DNA from: Ahaetulla prasina
Lineage: Eukaryota; Chordata; Lepidosauria; Squamata; Colubridae
Assembly: GCF_028640845.1 (NCBI RefSeq)
Contig: NC_080546.1
Location: 31,145,020 to 31,209,019 of the forward strand
Direction of reading: 5' to 3'
Length of the DNA stretch: 64,000 bases
Shown: piece after piece, positions 1 through 10,240 of the stretch
Layout: each line of letters opens with the position of its first letter
How positions within the stretch are numbered: position 1 is the first letter of the stretch
Made by a program: the position numbers and the translations under genes
Notes under the pieces: model-generated
What the model was told of the DNA's origin: nothing
What the model saw: the letters and a program-made list of their open reading frames with translations, nothing else
Databases searched by the model: none

Positions 1-1463
1 ACAGTGTGGCAAGTTGACAGCAGTGAGTTATCTGTGGCTTGTTGTCCTATTTTGTTCTTAAGCACAAGAGAGGAATCATAGAAGAATTCCAGAAACTCTT
101 CAACTATGGTCCACAGAGAAGCATGAAAAAATTGGAGGGATATTAAATATGAGATGAAGTTTTAATCCTGTTACATTATATGCAAAAAATACTGGTGTAA
201 TTAAATTATTAAAGTGGTGTTTAAATGTACAGTAGATAACATACCATGCTCTCAAAGGATCTCCAACCTACTGGGATGGTGGGCACATTTGGAAATTTGG
301 AAGACGATGTATTTCCCCCAAAGACTGTTGGTGGGACCTGTCCATTCATGAATTGTTGCCATGCAGCAGGTAGGTAGCTGCACAGCAGCTATTTGCCAAA
401 TGCTGCCCCTCTCACGTTTCAGCAATTCAGCAGAATCTTGTCGTTATTATTACTTTGTCCTTTTTGAGCAAGTGGACTCCCAAAAGTAGGCAGTCATTAT
501 TTTAATTCTCTATGAAGCTCATGAAGGCCATTTAGGGCCAGGGGGAATAATAGAAACTAAAGAAATTGTTGTAGGCTGGCAATTTGTTTTGCTTTGTATA
601 CAAGTCTCCTCCTATCAAGTCTAGGTTGATTGACACCAAAGAAGCCTCTCTGAATCATTGCACCCTTTGCCACCAGTACTGCAGGAAAAACCAGATTGCA
701 GGAAAAGTTAAGACACCTGGTTTTTCCCCACAGCCTCATTATTCCATTATAGACCCAGTGCCCAACCCATATCACATCTCTCAAACTCATACTAACTTGA
801 AATGTACTGATCAATTTGGGGGGGGGGGACAATTGGGCTTTGCACTAATTTCTGGTACAAGGGCTTATAAGACACCCCTTTGGGTAAAATTGGTGGGGAT
901 TCTGTTTTCCCAAATTTTACCTATTTAGACTGGTTTTATGGCAAAAGAACAACTGACAGATTTTACTAGGTTGGTGGCTGAATGAGTTGTACATTGTGGG
1001 AACAGATTAGCAATTATCTGAAAAATCTAGGAATGATTCAGTCAAACTGCCTTTAAATTAAGTTTTTGCTCATTCTTGTTAGAGATGGCCTACAAAAACT
1101 GAAGACTGCAATTCAAAATATTGAGTGAATCTCCAAATATTTTCACTTCATGTGCTTCACCCTGGTTTTTGGTTATTTTTCCCCATGGAACAAAATGTAT
1201 TTTTAAATATATAATTGACTAATCAACTATATAACTAAGAATCTTTTCTTTTATCACATGAAACCTTAAAAAATAGAGATTTTTGGGAGTTGCATCAAAG
1301 ATTTTCAGCAATCAATGCATTTCTACATTACAGTATTCCACAATTCAACATTTTTTGTAGATGAAAGCTGTCAAAAGTTTTCATTTCTTCGCTTCATTTC
1401 TTCTTTCTTTCTGAGGAAAAACTTTTTGAAGTTTACACTTAAAATATATTCCTATAACAGGGT
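1..1463. other. Unassigned intergenic sequence
   Basis: No exon, RNA gene or recognisable transposon. A G-run is at about 818-826. The frames at 557-928 overlap on both strands and have no domain likeness. Confidence 0.5.
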
Positions 1464-1640
1464 CAGTGATGGGTTGCTACCGGTTCACCCCGAATTGGGC
1501 AAACCAGTAGCAGCAGCGGTGGAAGGCTCCGTCCACCCACCTGGACGTCTCTACACATGCACAGAAGCATCGCATGTGTGTGTGAGCACCCACGCGCCCG
1601 CAAGCAAACTGGTAGCAATGGGAATTGAAATCCACTAATG
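1464..1640. mobile_element. hAT-type MITE, ACCGGTTC family, decayed
   Basis: Starts CAGTGATGGGTTGCTACCGG and ends with AACTGGTAGCAATGG and GAAATCCACTA, inverted with respect to each other. Directly followed by another MITE at 1642. No target duplication visible. Confidence 0.55.
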
Positions 1641-1641
1641 G

Positions 1642-1899
1642 CAGAGATGTCAAACTCAAGGTCCATGGGCCACATCTAGCCCACTGGGTGTTTAGATTTG
1701 GCCCATGGGGCCATTCTGGAAATAGTGAAGGACCAGCCCATGGTGCCTCTGCCAGTGAAAACGGAGCTCGCGAGAGCCATGCACAGCCCTCCCAAGTGAT
1801 GTCGAGCTGGCCACGCCTATTCCAGCCAAACCCACCCAGCCCCTGAGGTCAAACATAACCCTGATGTGGCCCTCAATGAAATCGAGTTTGACACCCCTG
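1642..1899. mobile_element. hAT-type MITE, TGTCAAACTC family
   Basis: Inverted ends: CAGAGATGTCAAACTC and GAGTTTGACACCCCTG. No clear target duplication, so ends are decayed. Same family as the elements at 2947, 18576 and 45544. Confidence 0.7.
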
Positions 1900-2488
1900 C
1901 CTTACAGTCAAATATGCTCTGTGCAAATGAAAATACTGTAGCGCCACGGGAGGGCAGTAGATAGTAATTTTCCAGCAATTGCCAATAAGTAATCTTTGGG
2001 GACAGACTTTTGTGAAAGGATTGACTGAATTTTGTGCATGCTAGCTAATTCTCAGGGACCTATTCAGATAGATTTATTTTAAACAACACATTAAAATTGC
2101 CCTCTTTTTATCAGAACATTATGTGATGGCTAGGATTAGATGAATAAAATGAAAATCAATTAGTATTTGTCCAAGTACTAAATTTAATCTGCTACTTTAC
2201 AGATTACTTTACTTTACCTATCTGTTGCCTTAATATTAAAGTCTCCATTTTGAAGCTGATTTTGTTCAGCATGCCTTTAATATCATACTAATTTTAGAAT
2301 TTTTCTTCTTTGTTTTTCCTCCTAATTATTTATTTATGCCCAACTGTAAATGTTAGATTTTTTGTCCTTTGACCAAGGGACATGAGTATACATAACAGAA
2401 AACGAAAAAGTTACACATTTCTCTAGAATTATTTATATTAAAGTACAAATATATGCAGGCAGATGTAATGTTATAATAGGTATCATCA
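1900..2488. other. Unassigned AT-rich sequence between MITEs
   Basis: No features visible. Confidence 0.5.
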
Positions 2489-2724
2489 CCCATGTTTTCC
2501 AGAAAATAAGACCCTGTCTTATATTTGTTTGACCCCCGAAATAAGCGTTTGGCCTTATTTTCAGAGAGGTTTTATTATTTTGGGGCGCGTGGAGCAAAAT
2601 GGGGCTCCTCTTGCCGTCTTACCTGATTTCCAGCTCTGTGTTTAAATATTTTTGGGGGGAGGCTTATTTTAGCACATACAATTGGGCTTATTATCAGGGA
2701 AGTCTTATTTTCGGGGAAACAGGG
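2489..2724 (-). mobile_element. MITE of mariner type (CCCGAAAATAAGAC ends)
   Basis: Ends TTTTCCAGAAAATAAGAC and CTTATTTTCGGGGAAACAGGG with TA following. The interior contains the long string about AAATAAGCGTTTGGCC shared with the copy at 47641. Confidence 0.65.
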
Positions 2725-2946
2725 TAGTTAAGTAAGATGTATTTTGTTGGATATATAAGCTTTTATAACCTCCAGTCTCCTGTTCCCTCCCTCCCTCCTC
2801 CCTCTTTTTTATTGTAGACTTATAAGAACTCGGCCAATCAATAGTAACATACCCCCTACTACAATAATTTTTGAAACGAAAATCTAATTCATTCAGTAGG
2901 ATTCCATCTCTCATTCTTCCATCATCTCTGTTTCAACAATCTAGAA

Positions 2947-3372
2947 CAGGGCTGTCAAACTCAATTTCATTGAAGGTCGCATCAGGGTTTTTTTTAAATT
3001 TGCATTTATATCCCGCCCTTCTCCAAAGACTCAGGGCGGCTTACACTATGGGTTGAGTTTTACCTTTGGGGGGCTGTGGTGGGAGTAGCCAGGGTGGGCA
3101 TGGCCAGATTGACATCACTTGTGTCGGGGGGCGCCTGTGGTGGCTCAAGTGCTCTGCTAGTGAAAACACTCCTGAGCTCCGTTTTCAGCTGTGATGGACT
3201 CCGGCAGCAAAAATGGAGCTCTGGAGGGCCGCACGCAGTCCTCCTGAGCTCCTTTTTCACTGGTAGAGGCCCTGCAGGCTGGCCCTTCGCTGTTTCCAGA
3301 GCAGCCCCACAGGCCAGATCTAAGCACCTATGGGCCGGATCCAGCCCCCAGGCCTTGAGTTTGACACCCCTG
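2947..3372. mobile_element. hAT-type MITE, TGTCAAACTC family, with L2 remnant inside
   Basis: Ends CAGGGCTGTCAAACTC and GAGTTTGACACCCCTG; 8-bp target duplication ATCTAGAA / ATCTACAA (7 of 8). An L2 3'-end piece lies at 3000-3052. Confidence 0.8.
3000..3052 (-). mobile_element. Short L2 3'-end remnant
   Basis: The segment with CCGCCCTTCTCC and CAGGGCGGC is the 3' hairpin of L2 on the minus strand, with almost nothing else, inside the hAT element 2947-3372. Confidence 0.6.
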
Positions 3373-3380
3373 ATCTACAA

Positions 3381-5972
3381 CTTATATAAAAGCCAATTGC
3401 AATCTCATTCCACAGTTTCACTGACAAAATGCATTTAGTATGGTTCAAATTGCAAACCACGTTCCCATTTTGTTAGAAAAGCAAAACCAATAAAATATTT
3501 TCTCTCTCCATCCATAACATTTCCCTTGTGTAGATAAAAGATTAAAAATGGCTTATACCAGTATGTAATGGTATGTGGGAACACTTTGTTTACTGAGGGC
3601 TAGAGGAGTTGGGGGACAAACTGTATTTTGAAACAGGCAAGATTCTATTTGTGTAGCTTTACAATAAAGTGGAATCAATTCATTTGCTTATATTTCCTGT
3701 CTGGTCTACCTTGTAAAGCTGGCACAATGTGCATATTGGCATATCTGAAATCCATATGGGGAAGGAGTGTTATCAATAATCTAGAATGCTGTCTTGTATC
3801 TTTGGCAAGATTTTCTACTACCATAACCATCAATTCCAATTATAGTGCTTTCCTGGATTTCATGCAGAACTCTTTTTCACTTCTTGCTTTTCAGCCTAAT
3901 CCTTTAGTTGGAACTAATGAATTATTATCCTTCTCAAAAGTTTTAGTCTGTTGAAATTCAATTGTCTCACAATTTAAGAGAGAATTTCTATAAAATGGTG
4001 TGCCATTGGTATTTGGCATCAGAGAATCTATCAAGACAGCAGTCCTCACCTGTCTGGCTGAACGGACTGGGAACGGTGGCAGCAGTGGTTGGTGGGGATG
4101 GGGGGATGGGGTGGTTTTGCTCATGCAACCTAGATACCACACATGTGCAAATGAAGCTTTGTGCGCTTGCCCACCGCTTCAGTGGTCCAGTTCCCAGCAG
4201 ACCACGGACCGGTAGCGGTCCATGGCCTTGGGGATCCCTGTTCTAAGATATAAAGATACTTCTATCTGTTTTTGGAAATGTAAAAAGCATGAAGGGGCAT
4301 TTTACCATACATGGTGGAGTTTGAAAAACTGAAAAATATTGGACACATACAGTATGTATAAGATGATGCAGAGAAGTTTGAAAACTTTCAGTTGAAACCA
4401 GAACTATTTTCCCTAGAACTTATGAACCTTGATTCATTTTATGGAAAATTGGTTTTAGATATCATAACTGCGGCAAAGATATTATATGCACAAAGATGGA
4501 AAAATATAAAAATACTTAAATAGAGGAGTGGATTGTGACCATGGCAAAACTTGCTGAAATGGCCAAATTGATTTTTTTTTAATTAGGAAAGGAACAACTA
4601 TTTTTAAAAAGAATGGAATCCCTTTATGGATTTTTTTTCCTGAAAATGAACAAAAATGAACTGATGATTTTGGGTTTACTAATTAAAAGGGGTTGTTAAT
4701 GGGAAGAAGAGAACTATGAGATGTTATTTGGAGGGCTGAAATAATTATGTTTCTAACAAGAAAACTGAAAATAACTTCTTAGATATTTTTCCCCTGCTCT
4801 TGTCTTGACTTTTACTGGGTTTTTTTACTTATATTTTGACATTTAATATGTTTTCTTTTTTCTAATTATTTGTGTTTCTGTTGTTTTTAATCTTGTACAT
4901 TTTTTCTCAGTGAAAATTGTATTTTAAAAATATAACAAAAACTGTGGTCCAGATGTATACAATGGGAGCTAAAAACGCAATTTGTCTTTGGAGTGTAACT
5001 CCTATTCAACACCTACATAAGATGGGTTGCCAGGAGAAGAAGCTTTGTTGATTATTGAAAGATGAGTTTCCCACTTCTTAATTTTCATTGATTATTTATA
5101 AGTTTAGGTAAAGTTTTTTTATGCAAGTAAACTCCTGGCCCCTAGATAAAAAGCAAAAAATCAAGAAATAATTTTCTTGTCGTCAAGGAAACATGAGTAG
5201 TCTTGTGATGCTTTACAATGTTAGGTAGATGAATTTGGGAATATCTGAGTTAAATCCACTTAAAAGTCAGAACGTTAAAATAATGATAAATTAATTTTAA
5301 AATTGATTACTCCCTCACTTCTATGTGAAGGATTTGGATGGATGCTGGGAGGTTCATTTTAGATCAACCGGTGGATGAAAATCGTGAGTTTTTATTCTTT
5401 TCCATGTTATAAGTTAAATATACTTTATCCCTAACAACCACTTACAGTATTTATGGGCTAAAACTTTTAGTGATATCTTGATTTGGACTAGCAGAATCTT
5501 CAGCTTCAGAGTTACTAAGGTATTATATATGATCACTAAATCCTAAGACAATAGATCTTTATAAACACCTGTTATCAATAAATACGCAAAAATTAAAGCT
5601 GAATCCATTTGGTTAAACAATAGAAAACTGTCAGTATTAAACATTCCACTAAATCTTAATTTATGTCTTTAATTTAGTTTTATTTATTTATTAAACAAAT
5701 TTATAGGCTGCCCAACTCACACACAGGTGATTTCGAATAGCTTCTAACATTTAAAGATCGACATCATAAAACTCATAAAATAATAACCCCCTCCCCATGG
5801 CACCAGTAATGTCTTGTCCAACAAAAAAGTTTCTGGACTAATTGGACTCTATTGCAGGTGTACTGAAAAGGAATGATTAAATTATTGTTGGAAAGTTAGT
5901 GACAATAATGCTTAATCATAGCATGTTTTTGAAACATAGTTAACCATTGGGTCAGCAAGATTAGATTAAAAA
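3381..5972. other. Unassigned AT-rich sequence with one probable MITE
   Basis: Apart from the possible MITE at 4039-4242, nothing coding or repetitive is recognised. A possible old LINE tail lies at about 5683-5720 (TTTATTTATTTATT then GGCTGCCCAAC). Confidence 0.45.
4039..4242. mobile_element. Probable hAT-type MITE (GGTCCATGGCC end)
   Basis: Left end about CAGTCCTCACCTGTCTGG; right end has ACCGGTAGCGGTCCATGGCC and GGGGATCCCTG. These resemble a common vertebrate hAT MITE, but the left end and target duplication are unclear. Confidence 0.45.
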
Positions 5973-6312
5973 TTAACAGAATTGGAAGGGATCTTGTAGG
6001 TCATTTAGTCCAACCCCCACCCAAGTAGGAGACCCTACATCATTTTTGACAGATGGCAGTCTAGTCTCTTCTTAAAAGCTTCCAGTGATGAAGGTTCCAA
6101 AACTTCTGAAGGCAAGCTGTTCCTTTTTTTGATTGGTCTCACTGTCAAAAAATTTCTCCTTGTTTCCGAGTTGAATCTCCCTTTGTTCGGTTTCCACCCA
6201 TTATTTCTTGTCTGGGCTTCAGGTGCTTTGGCAAATAGCTTGACCCCCTCCTCTCTGTGGTAGCCCCTCAAATATTGGAACACTGCTAACATGTCTCCCT
6301 TGATCCTGATCA
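5973..6312 (-). mobile_element. CR1 LINE 3' end
   Basis: Minus-strand peptide (6035-6313) AVFQYLRGYHREEGVKLFAK with RNNGWKPNKGRF and RRNFLTVRPIKKRNSLPSEV is the CR1 ORF2 C-terminus. The 3' end is the typical GTTGGACTAAATGACCTACA string on the minus strand near 5985-6015. Confidence 0.8.
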
Positions 6313-6317
6313 TTCAA

Positions 6318-7262
6318 AAAAACTTGATCATCTAACCGCTTGGTCTAAAACTTGGCAACTCCAAATCTCAACCAGCAAATGCTCAGTCTTACATATAGGA
6401 AAAAAGAACCCAAACACTAAGTACATACTTGATGGACATTACCTTACAGATGACCCCCACCCTGTTAAAGACCTTGGAGTTTTCATGTCAAATGATCTAA
6501 GTGCCAAAGCCCACTACAACTACATAGCAAAAAAGGCTCTAAGAGTTGTAAACCTAATCTTGCATAGCTTCTTTTCCAAAAACACTACACTACTAACCAG
6601 AGCATATAAAACATTTGCTAGACCAATTCTAGAATACAGCTCGCCTGTTTGGAACTCTCACCACATCGCTGACATCAATACAATTGAATGTGTCCAGAAA
6701 TATTTTACAAGAAGAGTTCTCCATTCCTCTGAAAACAACAAAATACCTTATCCCATCAGACTTGAAATCCTAGGCTTAGAAAACTTGGAACTCCATCGCC
6801 TTCGACAAGACCTAAGTTTAACTCATAGAATCATCTATTGTAATGTCCTTCCTGTTAAAGACTACTTCAGCTTTAATTGCAATAATACAAGAGCAACCAA
6901 TAGATTTAAACTTAATGTTAACCGCTTTAATCTAGATTGCAGAAAATATGACTTCTGTAACAGAATCATCAGTGCTTGGAATACTTTACCTGACTCTGTG
7001 GTCTCTTCCCATAATCCTAAAAGCTTTAACCAAAAACTTTCTACTATTTACCTCACGCCATTCCTAAGAGGACCATAAGGGGCGTGCATAAGCGCACAAA
7101 CGTGCCTACAGTTCCTGTCCTATTGTTTTTCTTTTCTTCTTCCTATATATATATATGCTTGTACCTCCTAATATTTACTCATATATGTTTATATACTATA
7201 TAATCTTTTTGTATGATACTTACATATATTGTTGTGACAAAATAAATAAAATAAAATAAAAT
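6318..7262 (+). mobile_element. Rex1/CR1-like LINE, 3' part
   Basis: Encodes the C-terminal end of a non-LTR reverse transcriptase (6485-7078): LGVFMSNDLSAKAHYNYIAK, AYKTFARPILEYSSPVWNSH, IECVQKYFTRRVL, SAWNTLPDSVV. The 3' UTR carries AT-repeats and ends in a TAAAA-type tail. 197 codons are open, so the copy is fairly young or constrained, though 5' truncated. It abuts a CR1 tail (5973-6312). Clade is uncertain among Jockey-group LINEs. Confidence 0.75.
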
Positions 7263-7271
7263 AAAAAATCC

Positions 7272-7438
7272 TTCTCTTCACTAGACTAGCCATTAAGATG
7301 TTGGGCTTTTCAGATGGAAAGCTGGCAGCCCAGGTTTGAAACCCAAGTGCCATGTGATGGGGTGAGCTCCTGTCTTCTCCCCAGCTCCTGCCAATCTAGC
7401 AGTTCAAAAGAATGCAAATGAAAGTACTTCCATGATAT
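7272..7438 (+). mobile_element. Sauria-type tRNA SINE, degraded
   Basis: Head with a tRNA-like B box (GGTTTGAAACCC) and the body string CTCCTGCCAATCTAGCAGTT typical of Sauria SINE. Several substitutions mark it as old. Confidence 0.65.
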
Positions 7439-7594
7439 CATGCTGGCCCCATGACCACAGAAATGTCTTCAGATGGCATTGGCTCAAAGGTCTTGAAACA
7501 GAGATGAGCACCTCCCCTATAGTCAGCAACAACTAGCAGAGTAAAATCTGCAGGGATTTCTTTATCTTTTACTTTGAAACATACTAAAGTTATA

Positions 7595-8040
7595 TTCCGG
7601 AACAATCTGGAACTGAACACACTCAAAACCATAGAAATGGTGGTAGAATTTAGGAGAAACTCTTCATACTTCCACTTCTTATAATACTAGACAACACAGT
7701 ATCAACAGTAGAGACCTTCAAATTTCTAGGTTCTACCAAATCAAAAGATCTAAAATGGACAGCTAACATCAAAAACATCATCAAAAAAGCACAACAAAGA
7801 ATGTTCTTTCTGCGCCAACTCAGAAAACTCAAACTGCCCAAGGGGTTGCTGATCCAGTTCTACAGAGGAATTATTGAGTCTGTCATCTGCACCTCTATAA
7901 CTGTCTGGTTTGGTTCTGCAACACAATACAGACACAGACTTCAGAGGATAATTAGAACTGCATAAAGAACAACCTGCCTTTCATTGAGGACCTGTATACT
8001 GCACGAGTCAAAAAGAGGGCTGTGAAAATATTTACAGACC
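7595..8040 (+). mobile_element. Snake1-type CR1-L3 LINE, left part
   Basis: End of a reverse transcriptase-coding region: translated pieces resemble the L3 C-terminal part (for example FYRGIIESVICTSITVWFGS in one frame, about 7858-7917). The element is interrupted at 8040 and resumes at 8551. Family named from the distinctive 3' end in the right part. Confidence 0.75.
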
Positions 8041-8550
8041 TGTTCTGTCCTCCTCCGCCTCCATCCGAATGATGGCTTAATTAGCCGGCACTATCAGCTC
8101 TGGCGGCAAAAGAGCCAGCGTCTGCCCTCGTTATCTTCCATGACGCTGGTGAGTCACAAACTTCAGCTCTAGTCAATCAGTGAATTTCCCTGTTACAAAG
8201 AGACACACCAGCTCTTGCTGCCTTTTATATCCTGTGGGGTGTGGCTCCATGACTCAGCACTTCCTAGGCCTGCCCTACCCTTGCTTCTGTTGTTCCCTCC
8301 TCTCCTGCCTATGAAACCTAAGATTCAACCAAGCCTGATTGCTGTCAGCTGGGTCTGCAGGCGTGGCCTGGGAGGGGGAAAGAGTCAGGGGATGGAGGCC
8401 TCATTATTTCTTCCACCTGGCCTGCTTCTGGCTCCTGGAGCTGAGCCCGGGGAGCTGGTGCTCCTGAGATAAGTCCTGATGGCCTTTCCCCCTCACTTTC
8501 CAAGTCACTTTCTGGCAGCAGGACCGGCTCGGGGGGCACAGACACAATAA
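8041..8550 (+). mobile_element. Probable solo LTR inserted in the Snake1 LINE
   Basis: A 510-bp insert starting TGTTCTGTCC and ending CACAATA, flanked by the 5-bp repeat AGACC at 8036-8040 and 8551-8555. It contains a TATA-like CTTTTATATCC at about 8222 and no coding sequence. The length, the 5-bp duplication, the TG start and the TATA box fit a solo LTR of an endogenous retroelement. The end is TA rather than the canonical CA. The internal region is absent. Confidence 0.65.
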
Positions 8551-8990
8551 GACCTCTCGCATCCTGGACATAAACTGTTTCAACTCCTACCCTCAAAACG
8601 ATGCTACAGAGCACTGCACACCATAACAACTAGACACAAGAACAGTTTCTTCCCAAACGCCATTACTCTGCTAAACAAATAATTCCCTCAACACTCTCCA
8701 ACTATTACTAACTCTGCACTACTATTAATCTTCTCATCGTTTCCATCACCCATCTCCTTCTATTTATGACTGCAAGACTGTAACTTGGTTGCTTGTATCC
8801 TTACGATTTATATTGATATTGATTGTTTCCTGATTGCTTATTTGTACCCTATGACTATCATTAAGTGTTGTACCTTAGAATTCTTGTCTCTTATGTACAC
8901 TGAGAGCATATGCACCAAGACAAATTCATTGTGTGTCCAATCATACTTAACCAATAAAAAATTATTTCTATTCTATTGTATTATATTCTA
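8551..8990 (+). mobile_element. Snake1-type CR1-L3 LINE, right part with ATTCT tail
   Basis: Continues the LINE after the LTR insertion and ends with the typical string TTCATTGTGTGTCCAATCAT, then AATAAA-like bases and a short ATTCT/ATTGT repeat (8968-8990). Snake CR1-L3 elements are known to carry and seed this pentamer microsatellite, which supports a snake origin for the window. Confidence 0.75.
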
Positions 8991-10158
8991 AAGTTATCCT
9001 CTGGAAAGAAGTAATTACATTCATTAATTAGACTTTTAGACAAAGCTTATATTTTCACATGTCCTTATTGTTTCAAATATCATACCTATTGCTGATAGCA
9101 GGAGAATACAAATGAATTCTCCACAATCTTCTTATTGCCAGGAGACTAGTCCTTCAATTTAAGGCCCGTGTTAATCATAGGATTGAAGACTTGACACCAT
9201 GACTTATGAATGGGTTAGTTACAGAGGTAGATTATGTATGAACAATTGTAATGAAATAAAGTCATCCTTATTGAAACGCTTTATAAAACATGCACTGGTG
9301 TATGGCTTTTTAAAAAGGATATCTAAGGAGCTATCTCACCCAATGGCATTAGAATAGGAATGGCCTATTCATAGGAATGCCAGTGGGAGGGTCTTTCTAT
9401 GGACTCTGTCTGCTAAAGAATTCCAATAGACAGGAACTTTTCTGTTGTGGCCCCATCCCTGTGGAACACCCAGCATCGGAGGTGAGAATTGCTCTTACCC
9501 TTTTGGCTTTATTAAAAGTTGGTATTAAAACTGGCTTGGCATGCTGAGGTGGGCACTTACTTGTCAGTTTAAGGCCACCTTATCCCTGTGCTGTTTATCT
9601 ATCAGTCCTGCAGAGTTTTTTAAAACAGCTTTTATTATCTTAATTGCTTTTTTATTTATCTTTTTATAATCTGTAAGCTGCCCAGTGTCACTTTATAGGG
9701 GTTATGGGAAGCATAAAACATTAATCAATAAAATATTTTTCTTGTTTCCTTCTATTCTTTTTTCTCTTTCTCTCTTTTATTAGAAGCAAAACCTCAAGAC
9801 AAGTAGTAATTTAGTGATGTTTTACAATGTTATACAATGGCATTTGGGCATGCTGCATGAAATCCGTGTATGTTATAGTATTATATTTTTCTTTTTTGGC
9901 ATCACTTTAACCATTGGCTTTAAAAGATCTTGACTGCTGAAGGAAATTTTTCTGATGTGTTTTCTGTTTGCTGATCAAAATAAAAAAACAGCAGCATATT
10001 ATGCAGAGATTGAATGCAGGAGGAATATCTATATATATATAGTCACAGGTGTGCAATGAGCAAATATATACAATAAATTGAAATATATACATACATATAT
10101 ATATACAAATGGGTTTTAAACCTAGTTTAGAGACTCAATTGCTCAGCTCCTAATACAT
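8991..10158. other. Unassigned sequence with a possible old LINE tail
   Basis: The end GTAAGCTGCCCAGTGTCACT at about 9670-9690, followed by AATCAATAAA, resembles a degraded LINE 3' end. The rest is unassigned. Confidence 0.4.
10022..10105. repeat. AT-rich simple repeat
   Basis: Two short ATATAT runs separated by about 40 bp, immediately before the L2 5' end. Confidence 0.7.
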
Positions 10159-10240
10159 GGTTCTTTTACGATTGGCTCAATCCGGACTGTTGGAACCTAG
10201 TACGCTGGTTCTTTTAAGATTGGCTCAATCCGGACTGTTG
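10159..10240 (+). repeat. Two copies of a 34-bp motif, 48 bp apart, at the L2 5' end
   Basis: The motif starting GGTTCTTTT occurs at 10159-10192 and 10207-10240 with one mismatch, giving a 48-bp period. It lies at the extreme 5' end of the L2 copy and is not visible at the comparable place in the minus-strand L2 near 38440. It could be a promoter monomer of this L2 subfamily or flanking sequence. Confidence 0.6.

Noticed and set aside
5280..5720. TTTATTTATT run considered as a LINE boundary
   Set aside because: The following sequence is too diverged to assign; mentioned only as a possible old tail.
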